Source of the DNA: an uncultured Christensenellaceae bacterium
GTDB taxonomy: Bacteria > Bacillota > Clostridia > Christensenellales > Borkfalkiaceae
Direction of reading: 5' to 3'
DNA length: 64,000 nucleotides
Assembly (NCBI GenBank): GCA_910586655.1
Contig: CAJUIR010000001.1
Coordinates: 1 to 64,000, forward strand
In this document: piece after piece, positions 48,042-55,792 of the stretch
How the letters are laid out: each line of letters starts with the position of its first letter
Position numbering within the stretch: position 1 is the first letter of the stretch
Notes under the pieces: generated by a model
What the model saw: only the letters and a program-made list of their open reading frames with translations
Told to the model about the DNA's origin: nothing
Databases searched by the model: none
Position numbers and translations under genes: made by a program

Positions 48042-49823
48042 TTAATTGCGAGGGGATTTCGTTTGCAGATAGTAAACAAGTCCGAAAACGATTATGCCTG
48101 CAAAGAAAATATCCGGAACAATAATAAAGGTTGCAATTTCGTTGATGTCCGCGAAATCGATTTTGAGCCAAAGCGCAACGATCATGGCGATAATGACTAA
48201 GATCAGAAATAGGACGACTGCGTGGACGATTGCGGGCGTTGTACGGCGCAACGATTTTTCACCGTATTTGTTGGCGTAAGCAAGTCCGCAAACGAATAAA
48301 ACGATCAAGCCGACGCCCCAGATCAAATACGGATAATATACGGGAAGGATGACCGAGCCTCGTATCGCCAATAAGATTCCGCCCAGCGCCGCACAAAACA
48401 GGAAGAGGATCAGAGCGCTGATAAACAGTGCTTTTCCTTTGTGGATCACACATTGAGATGCCTCTTCGATTTGCGTTTTTCCTTTTCCTCCTGCGGTTAT
48501 GATCCGGATGCCGTCTTGCGCCGCGCGTTCTTCCAGATCGTAAAAATCCAGTCCGTCGAGAGAGGTCGCCCGTTCGCGTTCTACCGATTGCGCCGTTTCG
48601 GGATTGATCGAATTTGCGTATATTTTACGGACGACACTGCGATATTCCCATTCGTCCGTATCGTCCGTGTCAACGGGAGGCGTTTCTTCCGGTTCGTCGC
48701 CTACGGGCGCGGTAAAGTAACTGTATTCATTTGCGGGATCGCCGGCGGGAGGGGTGTTGATCAGTCCCAGATAGTTCTGATGCAGGAGTTCCTGTTCCCT
48801 CTGGCGGAAAAGGTTTTCCTGTTCTTCAACGATCTGTTTTTCCCGCAATTCCAATTCTTCTGCGTGACGGCGCTGTTCTTCTTCCAGCCAACAATCGCGC
48901 AGACGAATTTGTTCTTCAAACTGTTTGCGCTGTTCGATCAAAGTTTCTTCGTTTTCTTTGAGTCGTTCATCCAGTGCGCGGAATTCTTCTTCGTTAACGC
49001 GGCTTTTGTTTTGTTCGAGTTGCAGTCTTTCTTCTGTAAGTTTCCGTTCCCGTTCGGCTATTTCGTGTTCGCGCCATTCTCGTTCCCGAAGCAATGCGTC
49101 GTTTCGTGCAAGCATCTCCGCTTCGTATTTTTCTTTTTCTAAGGCAAATCGTGCTGCTTCTTCTTCGAATGCTTCGCGCGCTTCATCCAGTTGATTTGCC
49201 GATTCCTCAATGGCAATCCGATCTTCGTCCGACCAATCGTGCGTCTCGTTTGCGGAGGATAATTTTACACGTTCTTCTGTAAGTCTTGCTGCTTCCGCTT
49301 CCAGTTCGGTTTGCCGTCTGTCAAGTTCCGCCTGTTTCTGCGTCAATTGCAAAAAGAGGTTGTCGTATTGCGCGGAATCGTAAGGTTCAGCATTTTTCTC
49401 CTGTGCGTATGCTCGGGTAGTGGTGTCGCGCAGAACGCGCATGTCTACGGGAACGGGCGCGGGATTCGCAAAATCAAAATCTTTATCGGAGATCAAACTG
49501 TCGATGACTGTTCTGGAATATTCCCATTCAGACTGATTCTGTTCCGAGATTTTTTTGCCTGATTCGGTGAGGGAAAAGTATTTCCGTCTTCCGCCGCTGA
49601 CCGAACCGCCCCAGTACGAAGTGATAAAACCTTCTTTTTCCAGACGTTTCAGAGCGCTGTATAAAGAGGGTTGTTTTAAGGAATATTGACCGTGGCTTTT
49701 ATGTTCTATTTCCGAAATGATTTCGTAGCCGTATTTATCTCCGTCGTAAAGCGCGCGGAGAATGATGGTGTTGATATGGCCGCGAATCAGATCGGAACTT
49801 ACGGTTTGATTCTCGTCTTCCAT
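48042..49823 (-). CDS. PadR-type regulator fused to a long coiled coil and four membrane helices
   Basis: Residues 8-95 form a PadR winged helix (HINTIILRALYDGDKYGYEI, SLYSALKRLEKEGFITSYWG, GGRRKYFSLTESGKK). Residues of roughly 150-345 are a Glu/Arg/Gln-rich coiled coil with repeated phrases such as EEEQRRHAEELELREKQ. The last 140 residues hold four hydrophobic helices (ALFISALILFLFCAALGGIL onward). Ordinary PadR proteins have 110-200 residues; 593 residues with membrane helices suggests a membrane-tethered regulator that may transmit an envelope signal. GGAGG precedes the ATG. It faces the giant surface gene convergently and shares DNA motifs with its promoter. Confidence 0.85.
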   Translation of the reverse strand: MEDENQTVSSDLIRGHINTIILRALYDGDKYGYEIISEIEHKSHGQYSLKQPSLYSALKRLEKEGFITSYWGGSVSGGRRKYFSLTESGKKISEQNQSEWEYSRTVIDSLISDKDFDFANPAPVPVDMRVLRDTTTRAYAQEKNAEPYDSAQYDNLFLQLTQKQAELDRRQTELEAEAARLTEERVKLSSANETHDWSDEDRIAIEESANQLDEAREAFEEEAARFALEKEKYEAEMLARNDALLREREWREHEIAERERKLTEERLQLEQNKSRVNEEEFRALDERLKENEETLIEQRKQFEEQIRLRDCWLEEEQRRHAEELELREKQIVEEQENLFRQREQELLHQNYLGLINTPPAGDPANEYSYFTAPVGDEPEETPPVDTDDTDEWEYRSVVRKIYANSINPETAQSVERERATSLDGLDFYDLEERAAQDGIRIITAGGKGKTQIEEASQCVIHKGKALFISALILFLFCAALGGILLAIRGSVILPVYYPYLIWGVGLIVLFVCGLAYANKYGEKSLRRTTPAIVHAVVLFLILVIIAMIVALWLKIDFADINEIATFIIVPDIFFAGIIVFGLVYYLQTKSPRN

Positions 49824-49844
49824 GCGAATGCCTCCATTTTCTTT

Positions 49845-49873
49845 ATTTTACAATATTCGACATAATTTGTCAA
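49845..49873 (-). promoter_or_regulatory. Promoter of the PadR fusion gene
   Basis: Minus strand TTGACA (49868-49873), 17 bp, TAAAAT (49845-49850). The spacer contains ATTATGTCGAA, one copy of the motif described at 49883. Confidence 0.7.
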
Positions 49874-49882
49874 TCTCTCAAT

Positions 49883-49900
49883 TACTATGTCAGACATAAT
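49883..49900. promoter_or_regulatory. Dyad TATGTC-A-GACATA between PadR and YkvI-like genes
   Basis: A 13-bp perfect dyad (TATGTC / GACATA around one A) ten bases upstream of the PadR -35 box, with a second half-site GACATAAT at 49859-49866. The full 18-bp word TACTATGTCAGACATAAT also occurs at 10053-10070. Likely operator, perhaps for the PadR protein itself; its spacing differs from classical ATGT-N8-ACAT PadR sites. Confidence 0.5.
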
Positions 49901-49946
49901 TTTACATTTTTTTTCATAAAAAGAGAGGGGAGGCAGAGCAATCCGA

Positions 49947-51101
49947 ATGGGCAATTTGCGCGGAGCCATGTTTATTATCGGAACAAGCATCGGTGCAGGT
50001 TTTTTGTCCGGCGCGGAATTGGTTCGTTTTTTCCATACCGAACGGTTTTTACTGCCGGTATTTTTATCCTCTTTTGTTTTTTTTATCGTTTGCGTATTGT
50101 TTTTGCACTTAGGCAAAAAATACGGCGGTTTTTATGGCGTATTGTCCGCATTGTTCGGAAAAGGCGCGTCCGCAGTGAAAGTCGGCGTTTCGCTCAGTTC
50201 GTTGATTCCGTCCGCGGGTATGCTTGCGGGACTCGACGCATTGCTGCCGGATCTGAAACCTTTGCTTTCGGTTTTGGGGATGGCGTTGATTTTGCTGTGT
50301 TTAAGAAAGGGAATGAAAGGGATTTCGATATTAAATTCTCTCTTGGTTCCCGTTCTTTTAATTTTTATATTTTATTACGGTTGGGGGAAAAAAGAATATT
50401 TCTATCCTGTTTTGATCGGCGGGAAAGACGGATATCTCGGCGGGATCGTATACGCGTTCATGAACGTGTATCTTGCCGCGCCTGTGTTAATGGATGCGGG
50501 CAAAGAAATGAAACGTATTGCGATTCCTGCGGCAGTGGCGGGAGTTTTTATTGCTGCGTGTTCGGTTTGTATTTTGGGCAGGATCTACCGTGAAGGCGCA
50601 TGCGCCATTGGTGCGGATATGCCGTTTTTATATGTGATGCGCGGTAAAAAAATATTTCATGTAGCAACGGCGCTTGCAATTCTCACGTCGCTCGCTTCTT
50701 CGCTTTATCCTATCATCAAATTGAGCGAAGGATTGAAACGCGGAAAAAACGCCGCAAAAGGCGTTACGCTTCTTGCGGCGTTTTTACTTTCCCGACTGGG
50801 TATTTCGGGGATCGTACGCTACTTATATCCCGCTTTGGGGATTGCGGGAATGCTTTTGTCAGTTTTCTGTATTTTTCACGAGTACCTTTTCAAGAAGTAC
50901 GACAAGAAAATACATTCCGGCGGCAAGAATGCAAAGAATAAAAATTGCAGTCATCACAAGATCCAGTTTAAACACCTGACCGCCGTAAACGAGCAGATAT
51001 CCAAGTCCTGCGCGGGAAACGATGTACTCGCCCATGATCGAGCCGATCCACGCCATGCCAACGTTGACTTTCAGCATCGAAATAAACGAGGCAAACGATG
51101 A
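49947..51101 (+). CDS. YkvI-like integral membrane protein, 3' end overlapping the next gene
   Basis: A membrane protein with about ten hydrophobic helices that starts MGNLRGAMFIIGTSIGAGFLSGAELVRFF, resembling the YkvI family (distant amino-acid/cation symporter relatives, function unknown). AGAGGGGAGG stands 14 nt before the ATG. The recognisable protein ends near residue 318; the final 70 residues (KKYDKKIHSGGKNAKNKNC onward) are polar and are encoded antisense to the ABC permease gene that converges from the right. The original stop may have been lost, so the true C-terminus is doubtful. Confidence 0.75.
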   Translation: MGNLRGAMFIIGTSIGAGFLSGAELVRFFHTERFLLPVFLSSFVFFIVCVLFLHLGKKYGGFYGVLSALFGKGASAVKVGVSLSSLIPSAGMLAGLDALLPDLKPLLSVLGMALILLCLRKGMKGISILNSLLVPVLLIFIFYYGWGKKEYFYPVLIGGKDGYLGGIVYAFMNVYLAAPVLMDAGKEMKRIAIPAAVAGVFIAACSVCILGRIYREGACAIGADMPFLYVMRGKKIFHVATALAILTSLASSLYPIIKLSEGLKRGKNAAKGVTLLAAFLLSRLGISGIVRYLYPALGIAGMLLSVFCIFHEYLFKKYDKKIHSGGKNAKNKNCSHHKIQFKHLTAVNEQISKSCAGNDVLAHDRADPRHANVDFQHRNKRGKR

Positions 51102-51707
51102 AGGGATGACCAACTTTCTTAAAATTTGCAATTTAGTTGCGCCCATCGATTTCAAAAGCAGAATTTTATTTTTGTCGGTTGCAATAAATGCCGAAAGCAT
51201 ATGCATAACGGCTACGATCAGTCCGACGATTACCGTCATGAAAATGATCGCTTTGTTGCCCGTTCCGAACCAGATGATGATGAGCGGTCCGAGTGCGATT
51301 TTGGGAAGTGCGTTCATTACGACGATGTAAGGTTCCAATACGCGTCGTACGGTATCGCTCCACCACAGCGCAAGCGCAATCAAGACGCCGAGTACGACTG
51401 CAAGAATAAATCCGATGATCGTTTCGAGCAGCGTTACGCCGATATGGTAGAACAGTGTGCCCTCGTTGTAAAGCGAACCGATCGTCTTACAAACGCGCGA
51501 AGGGGAACTTACGATGAACGGATCGACCAAGCCGAGCACGGTCGACAGTTCCCAAAAGCCCAAAAACAGCACTAAAAGACCGATGCGAAATCCCCAAATT
51601 AATGCAATTTTTAGTCGTTGGTGTTTCAGGTATTGTCTGTGTTCTTCCGAAAAGTTCGGTTTGATACGTTTTTTGATTTCTTTTTTCATCCGTTTAATTC
51701 CCTCCAC
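50859..51707 (-). CDS. ABC transporter permease, nitrate/sulfonate/pyrimidine type
   Basis: A 282-residue permease with about six helices and the BPD loop KSMGATKLQILRKLVIPSSFASF. It matches the SsuC/TauC/ThiX class of importers that work with an NMT1-like binding protein. It is last of a three-gene operon. Its start lies within the end of the ATPase gene (about 22 nt overlap); a later ATG (MKKEIKK) is possible. The last 243 bp overlap the YkvI-like reading frame on the other strand. Confidence 0.9.
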   Translation of the reverse strand: MEGIKRMKKEIKKRIKPNFSEEHRQYLKHQRLKIALIWGFRIGLLVLFLGFWELSTVLGLVDPFIVSSPSRVCKTIGSLYNEGTLFYHIGVTLLETIIGFILAVVLGVLIALALWWSDTVRRVLEPYIVVMNALPKIALGPLIIIWFGTGNKAIIFMTVIVGLIVAVMHMLSAFIATDKNKILLLKSMGATKLQILRKLVIPSSFASFISMLKVNVGMAWIGSIMGEYIVSRAGLGYLLVYGGQVFKLDLVMTAIFILCILAAGMYFLVVLLEKVLVKNTEN

Positions 51708-52423
51708 AGTATTTCAAACCACTCGGAAAATTGGGGCAGTTCTCTTCTTTTAAGCGGATTTTTCACTTCGCCGAAATCCATTTCATGAGAATGGGAAACG
51801 TGAGCAGGACGTTGAGAGAGGACGAGTATGCGATCCGCAAGCGATATTGCTTCCGAAATATCGTGCGTAATGAGCAGAGCCGTCTTTCCCTCGCTTCGGA
51901 TGATCGATGAAACGTCTTCGCATACGTTTAAGCGCGTTTGATAGTCCAGTGCGGAAAAGGGTTCGTCAAGCAACAGAATATCGGGGTTTGTCGCCAACGT
52001 GCGGATCAAAGCGGCCCGTTGGCGCATTCCGCCCGAAAGTTGCTGGGGATAACTTTGCAAAAAGTCTTTTAACCCGTATTTCTCCGCAAGTTTTCTTGCG
52101 CGATCGCGGTGTTCGGGGGTATTGATTCGCTTGATTTCAAGCGGCAGAAATATATTTTTTTCGATCGTGCGCCACTGAAAGAGTTGGTCTTTTTGCAGCA
52201 TATAGCCGAAACTTCCGTGACTTTCAATGGTTCCTGACGAAGGCTTTAACAGTCCTGCCGCCAAGGATAACAGCGTCGTTTTACCGCAGCCGGAAGGTCC
52301 GATAATGGCAACGAATTCTCCTTCGTTTACAGAAAAATTCAGGTTTTCCGCTGCAGTTGTTTCTCCGCGCTTGGTGTGATAGATCAGTTTAACGTCTGTA
52401 AACCGTAAAATTTCTTTTTCCAT
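51686..52423 (-). CDS. ABC transporter ATPase, SsuB/TauB type
   Basis: A 245-residue ATPase with Walker A GPSGCGKTTLLSLAAG near 41-56, the signature LSGGMRQRAALIR near 137 and Walker B DILLLDEPFSALD. The Q-loop MLQKDQLFQW is typical of the sulfonate/nitrate/taurine importer ATPases. It follows the binding-protein gene by 37 nt. Confidence 0.93.
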   Translation of the reverse strand: MEKEILRFTDVKLIYHTKRGETTAAENLNFSVNEGEFVAIIGPSGCGKTTLLSLAAGLLKPSSGTIESHGSFGYMLQKDQLFQWRTIEKNIFLPLEIKRINTPEHRDRARKLAEKYGLKDFLQSYPQQLSGGMRQRAALIRTLATNPDILLLDEPFSALDYQTRLNVCEDVSSIIRSEGKTALLITHDISEAISLADRILVLSQRPAHVSHSHEMDFGEVKNPLKRRELPQFSEWFEILWRELNG

Positions 52424-52460
52424 AAGCGTGTCTTCCGTATTTCGATTGTTATTTTTTGAA

Positions 52461-53456
52461 TCAAGAGAGCGATGCGTATACGGCTTTTACGTAACTGTTA
52501 TCCACAAGGTCGGAAAATTTGCCGCGCTTTTCAAGTTCGCCTGCTGATTCGATGACGTCCTGTAACCGTTCGAAACTTTCTTCCGTCATCGCCATATCCG
52601 TTGCCCACGAATTGATTTTCTGGTAGTTTTCTACGCTGACGGCAATCGACTCTACGGAAGTAGAGGGGAAGTGTCCGACAAGGAGCGGTGCAATGGTTGC
52701 AGCGTCAGTGGTCTGAACGTATTTCACTGCTTTGAGCATTGCGCGAAGGAATCCGTTTACGGTGTCTTCGTGTTTTTTTATCCAGGAACGTTTTGCGATA
52801 TAAGAAGTATAGGGGATCTCGCCGCCTGCTTCGCCGACGGAAGCAACGATGTAGCCCTTGCCTGCCGCCTGATATTCCGAAGCCGTAGGCTCGAACATGG
52901 TGCAATAATCGGCTGTACCTGCTTCAAACGCGCCCGTCATCAGATTGAATTCTACGTCGTAGTTGATATTGATGTCAGATTCGGTAAAGCCGTTTTCTTT
53001 TAAGATGTATTCGAACGTCATTGCGGGTACGCCGCCGCGCCGGCCTGCAAGGATCTCTTTGCCTTTCAGATCAGACCATTGGAAATCAGGTTCATTGTTG
53101 CGCGAAACGAGGAACGAGCCGTCGCGTTGCGTTAACTGACCGAATACGGTAGGAACGTCATTCGTGCCGCCCAGCATAACGTAGAGCGCGGCTTCCGGTC
53201 CGCAGAAACCGATATCCGCATCTCCCGAAAGAACGGCAGCCATAACGTTATTCGCGCCGCCGCCGTTGGTAAGTTCGATTTTGATTCCTTCTTCTTCAAA
53301 GTAACCGAGGGAATCGGCTACATACATAGGCGCATAGAACACCGAATGCGTTACTTCGTTGATTTTAACTTTGGTAAGTCCGTCTGTATCTCCGCAAGCG
53401 GAGAGGGGAAGGAGCGCAAAAAGCGTTGCTCCGAGTAATGCGATTGTTTTTTTCAT
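52461..53456 (-). CDS. ABC transporter substrate-binding lipoprotein, NMT1/THI5-like
   Basis: A 331-residue lipoprotein: signal peptide ending LLPLSAC (Cys21), then KVKINEVTHSVFYAPMYVADSLGYFEEEGI, which is the typical opening of NMT1/SsuA-like binding proteins. The likely ligand-binding GGANNVMAAVLSGDADIGFCGPEAALY follows. Members bind sulfonates, nitrate, riboflavin or hydroxymethylpyrimidine precursors; nothing here decides which. No TPP, FMN or S-box leader precedes it. RBS ACGGAG supports the start. Confidence 0.9.
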   Translation of the reverse strand: MKKTIALLGATLFALLPLSACGDTDGLTKVKINEVTHSVFYAPMYVADSLGYFEEEGIKIELTNGGGANNVMAAVLSGDADIGFCGPEAALYVMLGGTNDVPTVFGQLTQRDGSFLVSRNNEPDFQWSDLKGKEILAGRRGGVPAMTFEYILKENGFTESDININYDVEFNLMTGAFEAGTADYCTMFEPTASEYQAAGKGYIVASVGEAGGEIPYTSYIAKRSWIKKHEDTVNGFLRAMLKAVKYVQTTDAATIAPLLVGHFPSTSVESIAVSVENYQKINSWATDMAMTEESFERLQDVIESAGELEKRGKFSDLVDNSYVKAVYASLS

Positions 53457-53482
53457 ATTTATCTCCGTGAAAATAAAAGAAT

Positions 53483-53515
53483 ATTATATGTTATGCCAAC
53501 GGCAGATGTAAAGTT
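53483..53515 (-). promoter_or_regulatory. Possible promoter of the three-gene ABC importer operon
   Basis: Minus strand TTTACA, 18 bp, TATAAT upstream of the binding-protein gene; a TTGACA lies 4 nt further upstream but its spacing to any -10 box is poor. Confidence 0.45.
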
Positions 53516-53571
53516 GTCAAGTCATTGCAACGAATTTTTTTGAACATTTATAAAAAATTATACTTATAACG

Positions 53572-53608
53572 AAAACCCCTTATTTGATCACTTCAAATAG
53601 GGGGTTTT
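53572..53608. terminator. Strong bidirectional terminator at the chromosome-element border
   Basis: A 16-bp stem (AAAACCCC..TATTTGA with its complement, one G-T pair) and a TCAC loop. It is bracketed by a 9-bp inverted repeat ATACTTATA (53560-53568) / TATAAGTAT (53620-53628). Confidence 0.8.
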
Positions 53609-53653
53609 ATCGCTTCTGATATAAGTATTTATTATTTTACAACACGTTAAAAC

Positions 53654-53669
53654 GCCGCCACTTGGCGGC
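53654..53669 (-). terminator. Terminator of the transposase gene
   Basis: GCCGCC / GGCGGC stem followed on the minus strand by GTTTT, 20 nt past the transposase stop. Confidence 0.7.
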
Positions 53670-53688
53670 TTCAATATCTTTTTGATAC

Positions 53689-54645
53689 TTAATTATTCGC
53701 TAATAGTTCTTGTTCTTTTTCATTCGGAGATAGCCAACGACAAGAGTTATGCGACCGCAAAACGCACGTTGGAATATCATTTGACCGCTTCAAATACGCA
53801 GCCATTTGCGTCTGCAAATCAGAGAACGAATAATAACGTAAATAGCGGTAAAATCTTTCGTTATCGTTTCGATGAGAACGCTCAACTTTGCCGTTATGCC
53901 GTGGCGTTCGTGGACGAATCAACTGATGTTTAATCCCGAAATGCAAACACAATTTATCCAACAAATGAATACGCCCGTCTTTCGTTCCTTGATTCCCTTT
54001 CCCTCGCAAAAAACAAAATTCTACGCCGTTGTCCGTTTGAATTATTTTCGGTCTATATCCGAAAAACTCAAATGCGCGCAAAACGAAATCTACCGTACTA
54101 TTTTGACTTTGCTCACGATAAGCGTATATAAATCGTTTTCGACTTGCTTCATCAATCACAGTATATTGATAATGTCGCTCGCGGTCTTCATTTCCCGTAT
54201 AACATTCGAAGGGAACGTGCTTCACGTCTAATTGCCATTTTTCACCAAGTGAAAGAGGAGTATCATACGGTTTTGGAATATACGGTTTCCGCTTCTTAAC
54301 TTTATAAAAATCATTCCGACGCAAATAACGATACAACGTAACGGGGTTACGTTTATAACCGTATTGCCGACACAATTTGCCGTAAAGTTCATTCAAGCCA
54401 ATCGTGGGATTGCGGCGAACTAAATTTTGTATTGCTTGCTTTTCTTCTTCTGTCTGCTCGTTCGGGTGATGAATCCCTTTACGGCTAAATTTCGGTTCAA
54501 GGCTTTTCACAGTACCGTCGTATTGTTTTCGCCAACGCCATAGCGTAGTTCGGTCTATTTTATATCGTCTACAAATTATTCTTGTAGGAGTGATTTTCAA
54601 TGCTTTTAATACTTTGAATTTTTCTTTTGCTGTAAATTTGTACAT
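53689..54645 (-). CDS. DDE transposase/integrase, IS481/IS3-like
   Basis: A 318-residue protein with an N-terminal helix-turn-helix (about 10-45, ICRRYKIDRTTLWRWRKQYD), a linker and an rve integrase core with D140 (WQLDVKH), D205 (IIQTDNGVEF) and E255 (HNGKVERSHRNDNERFY). The triad is intact, so it could be active. I see no convincing terminal inverted repeats or target duplication by eye. It may be an IS copy, or the integration enzyme of the element to its right, as transposases of this kind replace integrases in some filamentous phages. Confidence 0.9.
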   Translation of the reverse strand: MYKFTAKEKFKVLKALKITPTRIICRRYKIDRTTLWRWRKQYDGTVKSLEPKFSRKGIHHPNEQTEEEKQAIQNLVRRNPTIGLNELYGKLCRQYGYKRNPVTLYRYLRRNDFYKVKKRKPYIPKPYDTPLSLGEKWQLDVKHVPFECYTGNEDRERHYQYTVIDEASRKRFIYAYREQSQNSTVDFVLRAFEFFGYRPKIIQTDNGVEFCFLRGKGNQGTKDGRIHLLDKLCLHFGIKHQLIRPRTPRHNGKVERSHRNDNERFYRYLRYYSFSDLQTQMAAYLKRSNDIPTCVLRSHNSCRWLSPNEKEQELLANN

Positions 54646-54669
54646 TGTTTTCTCCGTCGTTTGTTTGGC

Positions 54670-54826
54670 ATATCACAAGCCGGAATAAAAGGAACGGGGC
54701 GGGTTTCGCGCTAAACCGCTGAAACGCTCGCCCCGTTTTCCTTTATTATGCGGTGCTTGTCGTCCTGCTCCCGAATGCGGTAAGTTGTTCCCAATCTGCC
54801 GCCTCGCTGATTTATATCACAAGCCG
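54670..54826 (+). repeat. 13-bp direct repeat near the transposase 5' end
   Basis: ATATCACAAGCCG occurs at 54670-54682 and 54814-54826, flanking a large hairpin. It could mark binding sites of the transposase or an internal insertion. Confidence 0.5.
54688..54743. repeat. Large imperfect hairpin, about 56 bases
   Basis: AAAGGA..ACGGGGCG..GTTTC on the left pairs with GAAACGCTCGCCCCGTTTTCCTTT on the right with two small bulges (arm segments abbreviated). It is GC-rich in its middle and has no coding role. In single-stranded form it would be very stable, as in replication origins or packaging signals. Confidence 0.6.
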
Positions 54827-54846
54827 TTTTGAATGTAAAGGGTCGC

Positions 54847-55080
54847 AAAAAATTTCAGCATAAAGATAGGGCGTTTTATATGAAATTTTTTTCTAAAATC
54901 TACAAGGGCGGTAGATTTTTCCCTTGACATTCTTCCCGTCTTGTATAGAGGTGGTGGCGAGGCGACAGGAAGTGGAACAACTGAATAACGGGAGCATGCG
55001 GACTTCAAGCGAATTTGATGAAAAGGGGTCTTACCCCTTAAACCCTGCGAGGCTCCCGAAAATGGAACTCCCGTTTTCGG
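54847..55080. other. Cluster of hairpins forming a candidate structured leader or origin
   Basis: This covers the rest of the 500-bp gene-free stretch 54646-55146. It contains AAAAAATTTCA / TGAAATTTTTT (54847-54891), AAAATCTAC / GTAGATTTT (54895-54919), a closing helix CGGGAGC / GCTCCCG (54989-55058) around AAGGGG / CCCCTT, and CCGAAAATGG / CCGTTTTCGG (55056-55080). The last two share bases 55056-55058 and cannot form together, a switch-like arrangement. A TTGACA (54924) and TATAGA (54944) with a short 14-bp spacer might start a transcript into it. Confidence 0.5.
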
Positions 55081-55146
55081 TTGATTTCAGTTAGTCGGAA
55101 AGTCGAACGGCGCAAGCCGATAAAGTTAAAAAGGCAGGTAAAAGGA

Positions 55147-55266
55147 ATGGAAAACGCTTTTGTGGGATTAACAGAAAAAACCATCCAACGTTTGCGTGAG
55201 TATCTACTCGCGCAAGGTTGGACGGCTGAACAAATCCTTGATTTGCTCGATTACATAACGAAATAA
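55147..55266 (+). CDS. 39-residue small helical protein
   Basis: ATG 55147 follows AAAAGGA. The product MENAFVGLTEKTIQRLREYL.. is 39 residues and predicted helical, ending in an amphipathic TAEQILDLLDYITK. I know no function; similar tiny proteins occur on mobile elements of Clostridia. It lies downstream of the structured region and might be regulated by it. Confidence 0.6.
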   Translation: MENAFVGLTEKTIQRLREYLLAQGWTAEQILDLLDYITK

Positions 55267-55438
55267 TCAAGGTCGTTAACAAGAACATAGCCGAACGGGT
55301 ACACACTCTCAAAACCCCCGAACGGCTACCGCGCAAAGGGTGAACCTGTCCACCCATTGCCGAACTTTATTAGATTATAACACACAAAAAATAGAAAAGC
55401 AAGACCTTTTCAAAAAAAACTCAAAAAGGATATTCATT

Positions 55439-55744
55439 ATGATAGAAATCACTCACTTAAAAACAACGAATCACAAAGCAAATACAATCGACAAAAGAGC
55501 CATCCGAAATTTAATTTCCCATTTAGCATGGGAAATCGAACGCGACGGACTAAACCTAAGTAAATTCGCATTGACTGACGAAAGCAATTATTTAATCGTT
55601 GAAATCGAAGGATACGAAAATCTTGCTTTCTTCGACTGCAACTGCAACTGCATACTTGAAACTATTCAGCCGATAGACAGAAAAGAAAATAAGATTTTCC
55701 CTATCCAACGGCTTGAATTAACAGCAATCTACAAAAGATATTAA
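55439..55744 (+). CDS. Hypothetical 101-residue protein
   Basis: Start ATG 55439 has AAAAAGGA 10 nt upstream; an earlier in-frame start lacks a ribosome site. The protein (MIEITHLKTTNHKANTIDKR onward) is soluble and acidic in its middle, with a CNCNC cluster near 72-76. Not recognised. Probably co-transcribed with the DUF932 gene 48 nt downstream, from which it is separated by a CCCGTGG / CCACGGG hairpin. Confidence 0.55.
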   Translation: MIEITHLKTTNHKANTIDKRAIRNLISHLAWEIERDGLNLSKFALTDESNYLIVEIEGYENLAFFDCNCNCILETIQPIDRKENKIFPIQRLELTAIYKRY

Positions 55745-55792
55745 ACCCCAGCCCACCCGTGGGGGCATAAGTCCACGGGGAAGGAGATTATT

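Noticed and set aside
48441..49142. A Phe-rich 233-codon frame antisense to the PadR fusion
   Set aside because: Poly-Phe sequence is the complement of the Glu/Lys codons of the coiled coil, not a membrane protein.
53457..53530. A TPP or other riboswitch ahead of the NMT1-like importer
   Set aside because: The leader is about 50-80 nt and has no TPP, FMN or SAM consensus segments.
53560..53628. The ATACTTATA / TATAAGTAT pair as an IS terminal inverted repeat
   Set aside because: Both copies are on the same side of the transposase around a terminator and no match was seen beyond its other end.
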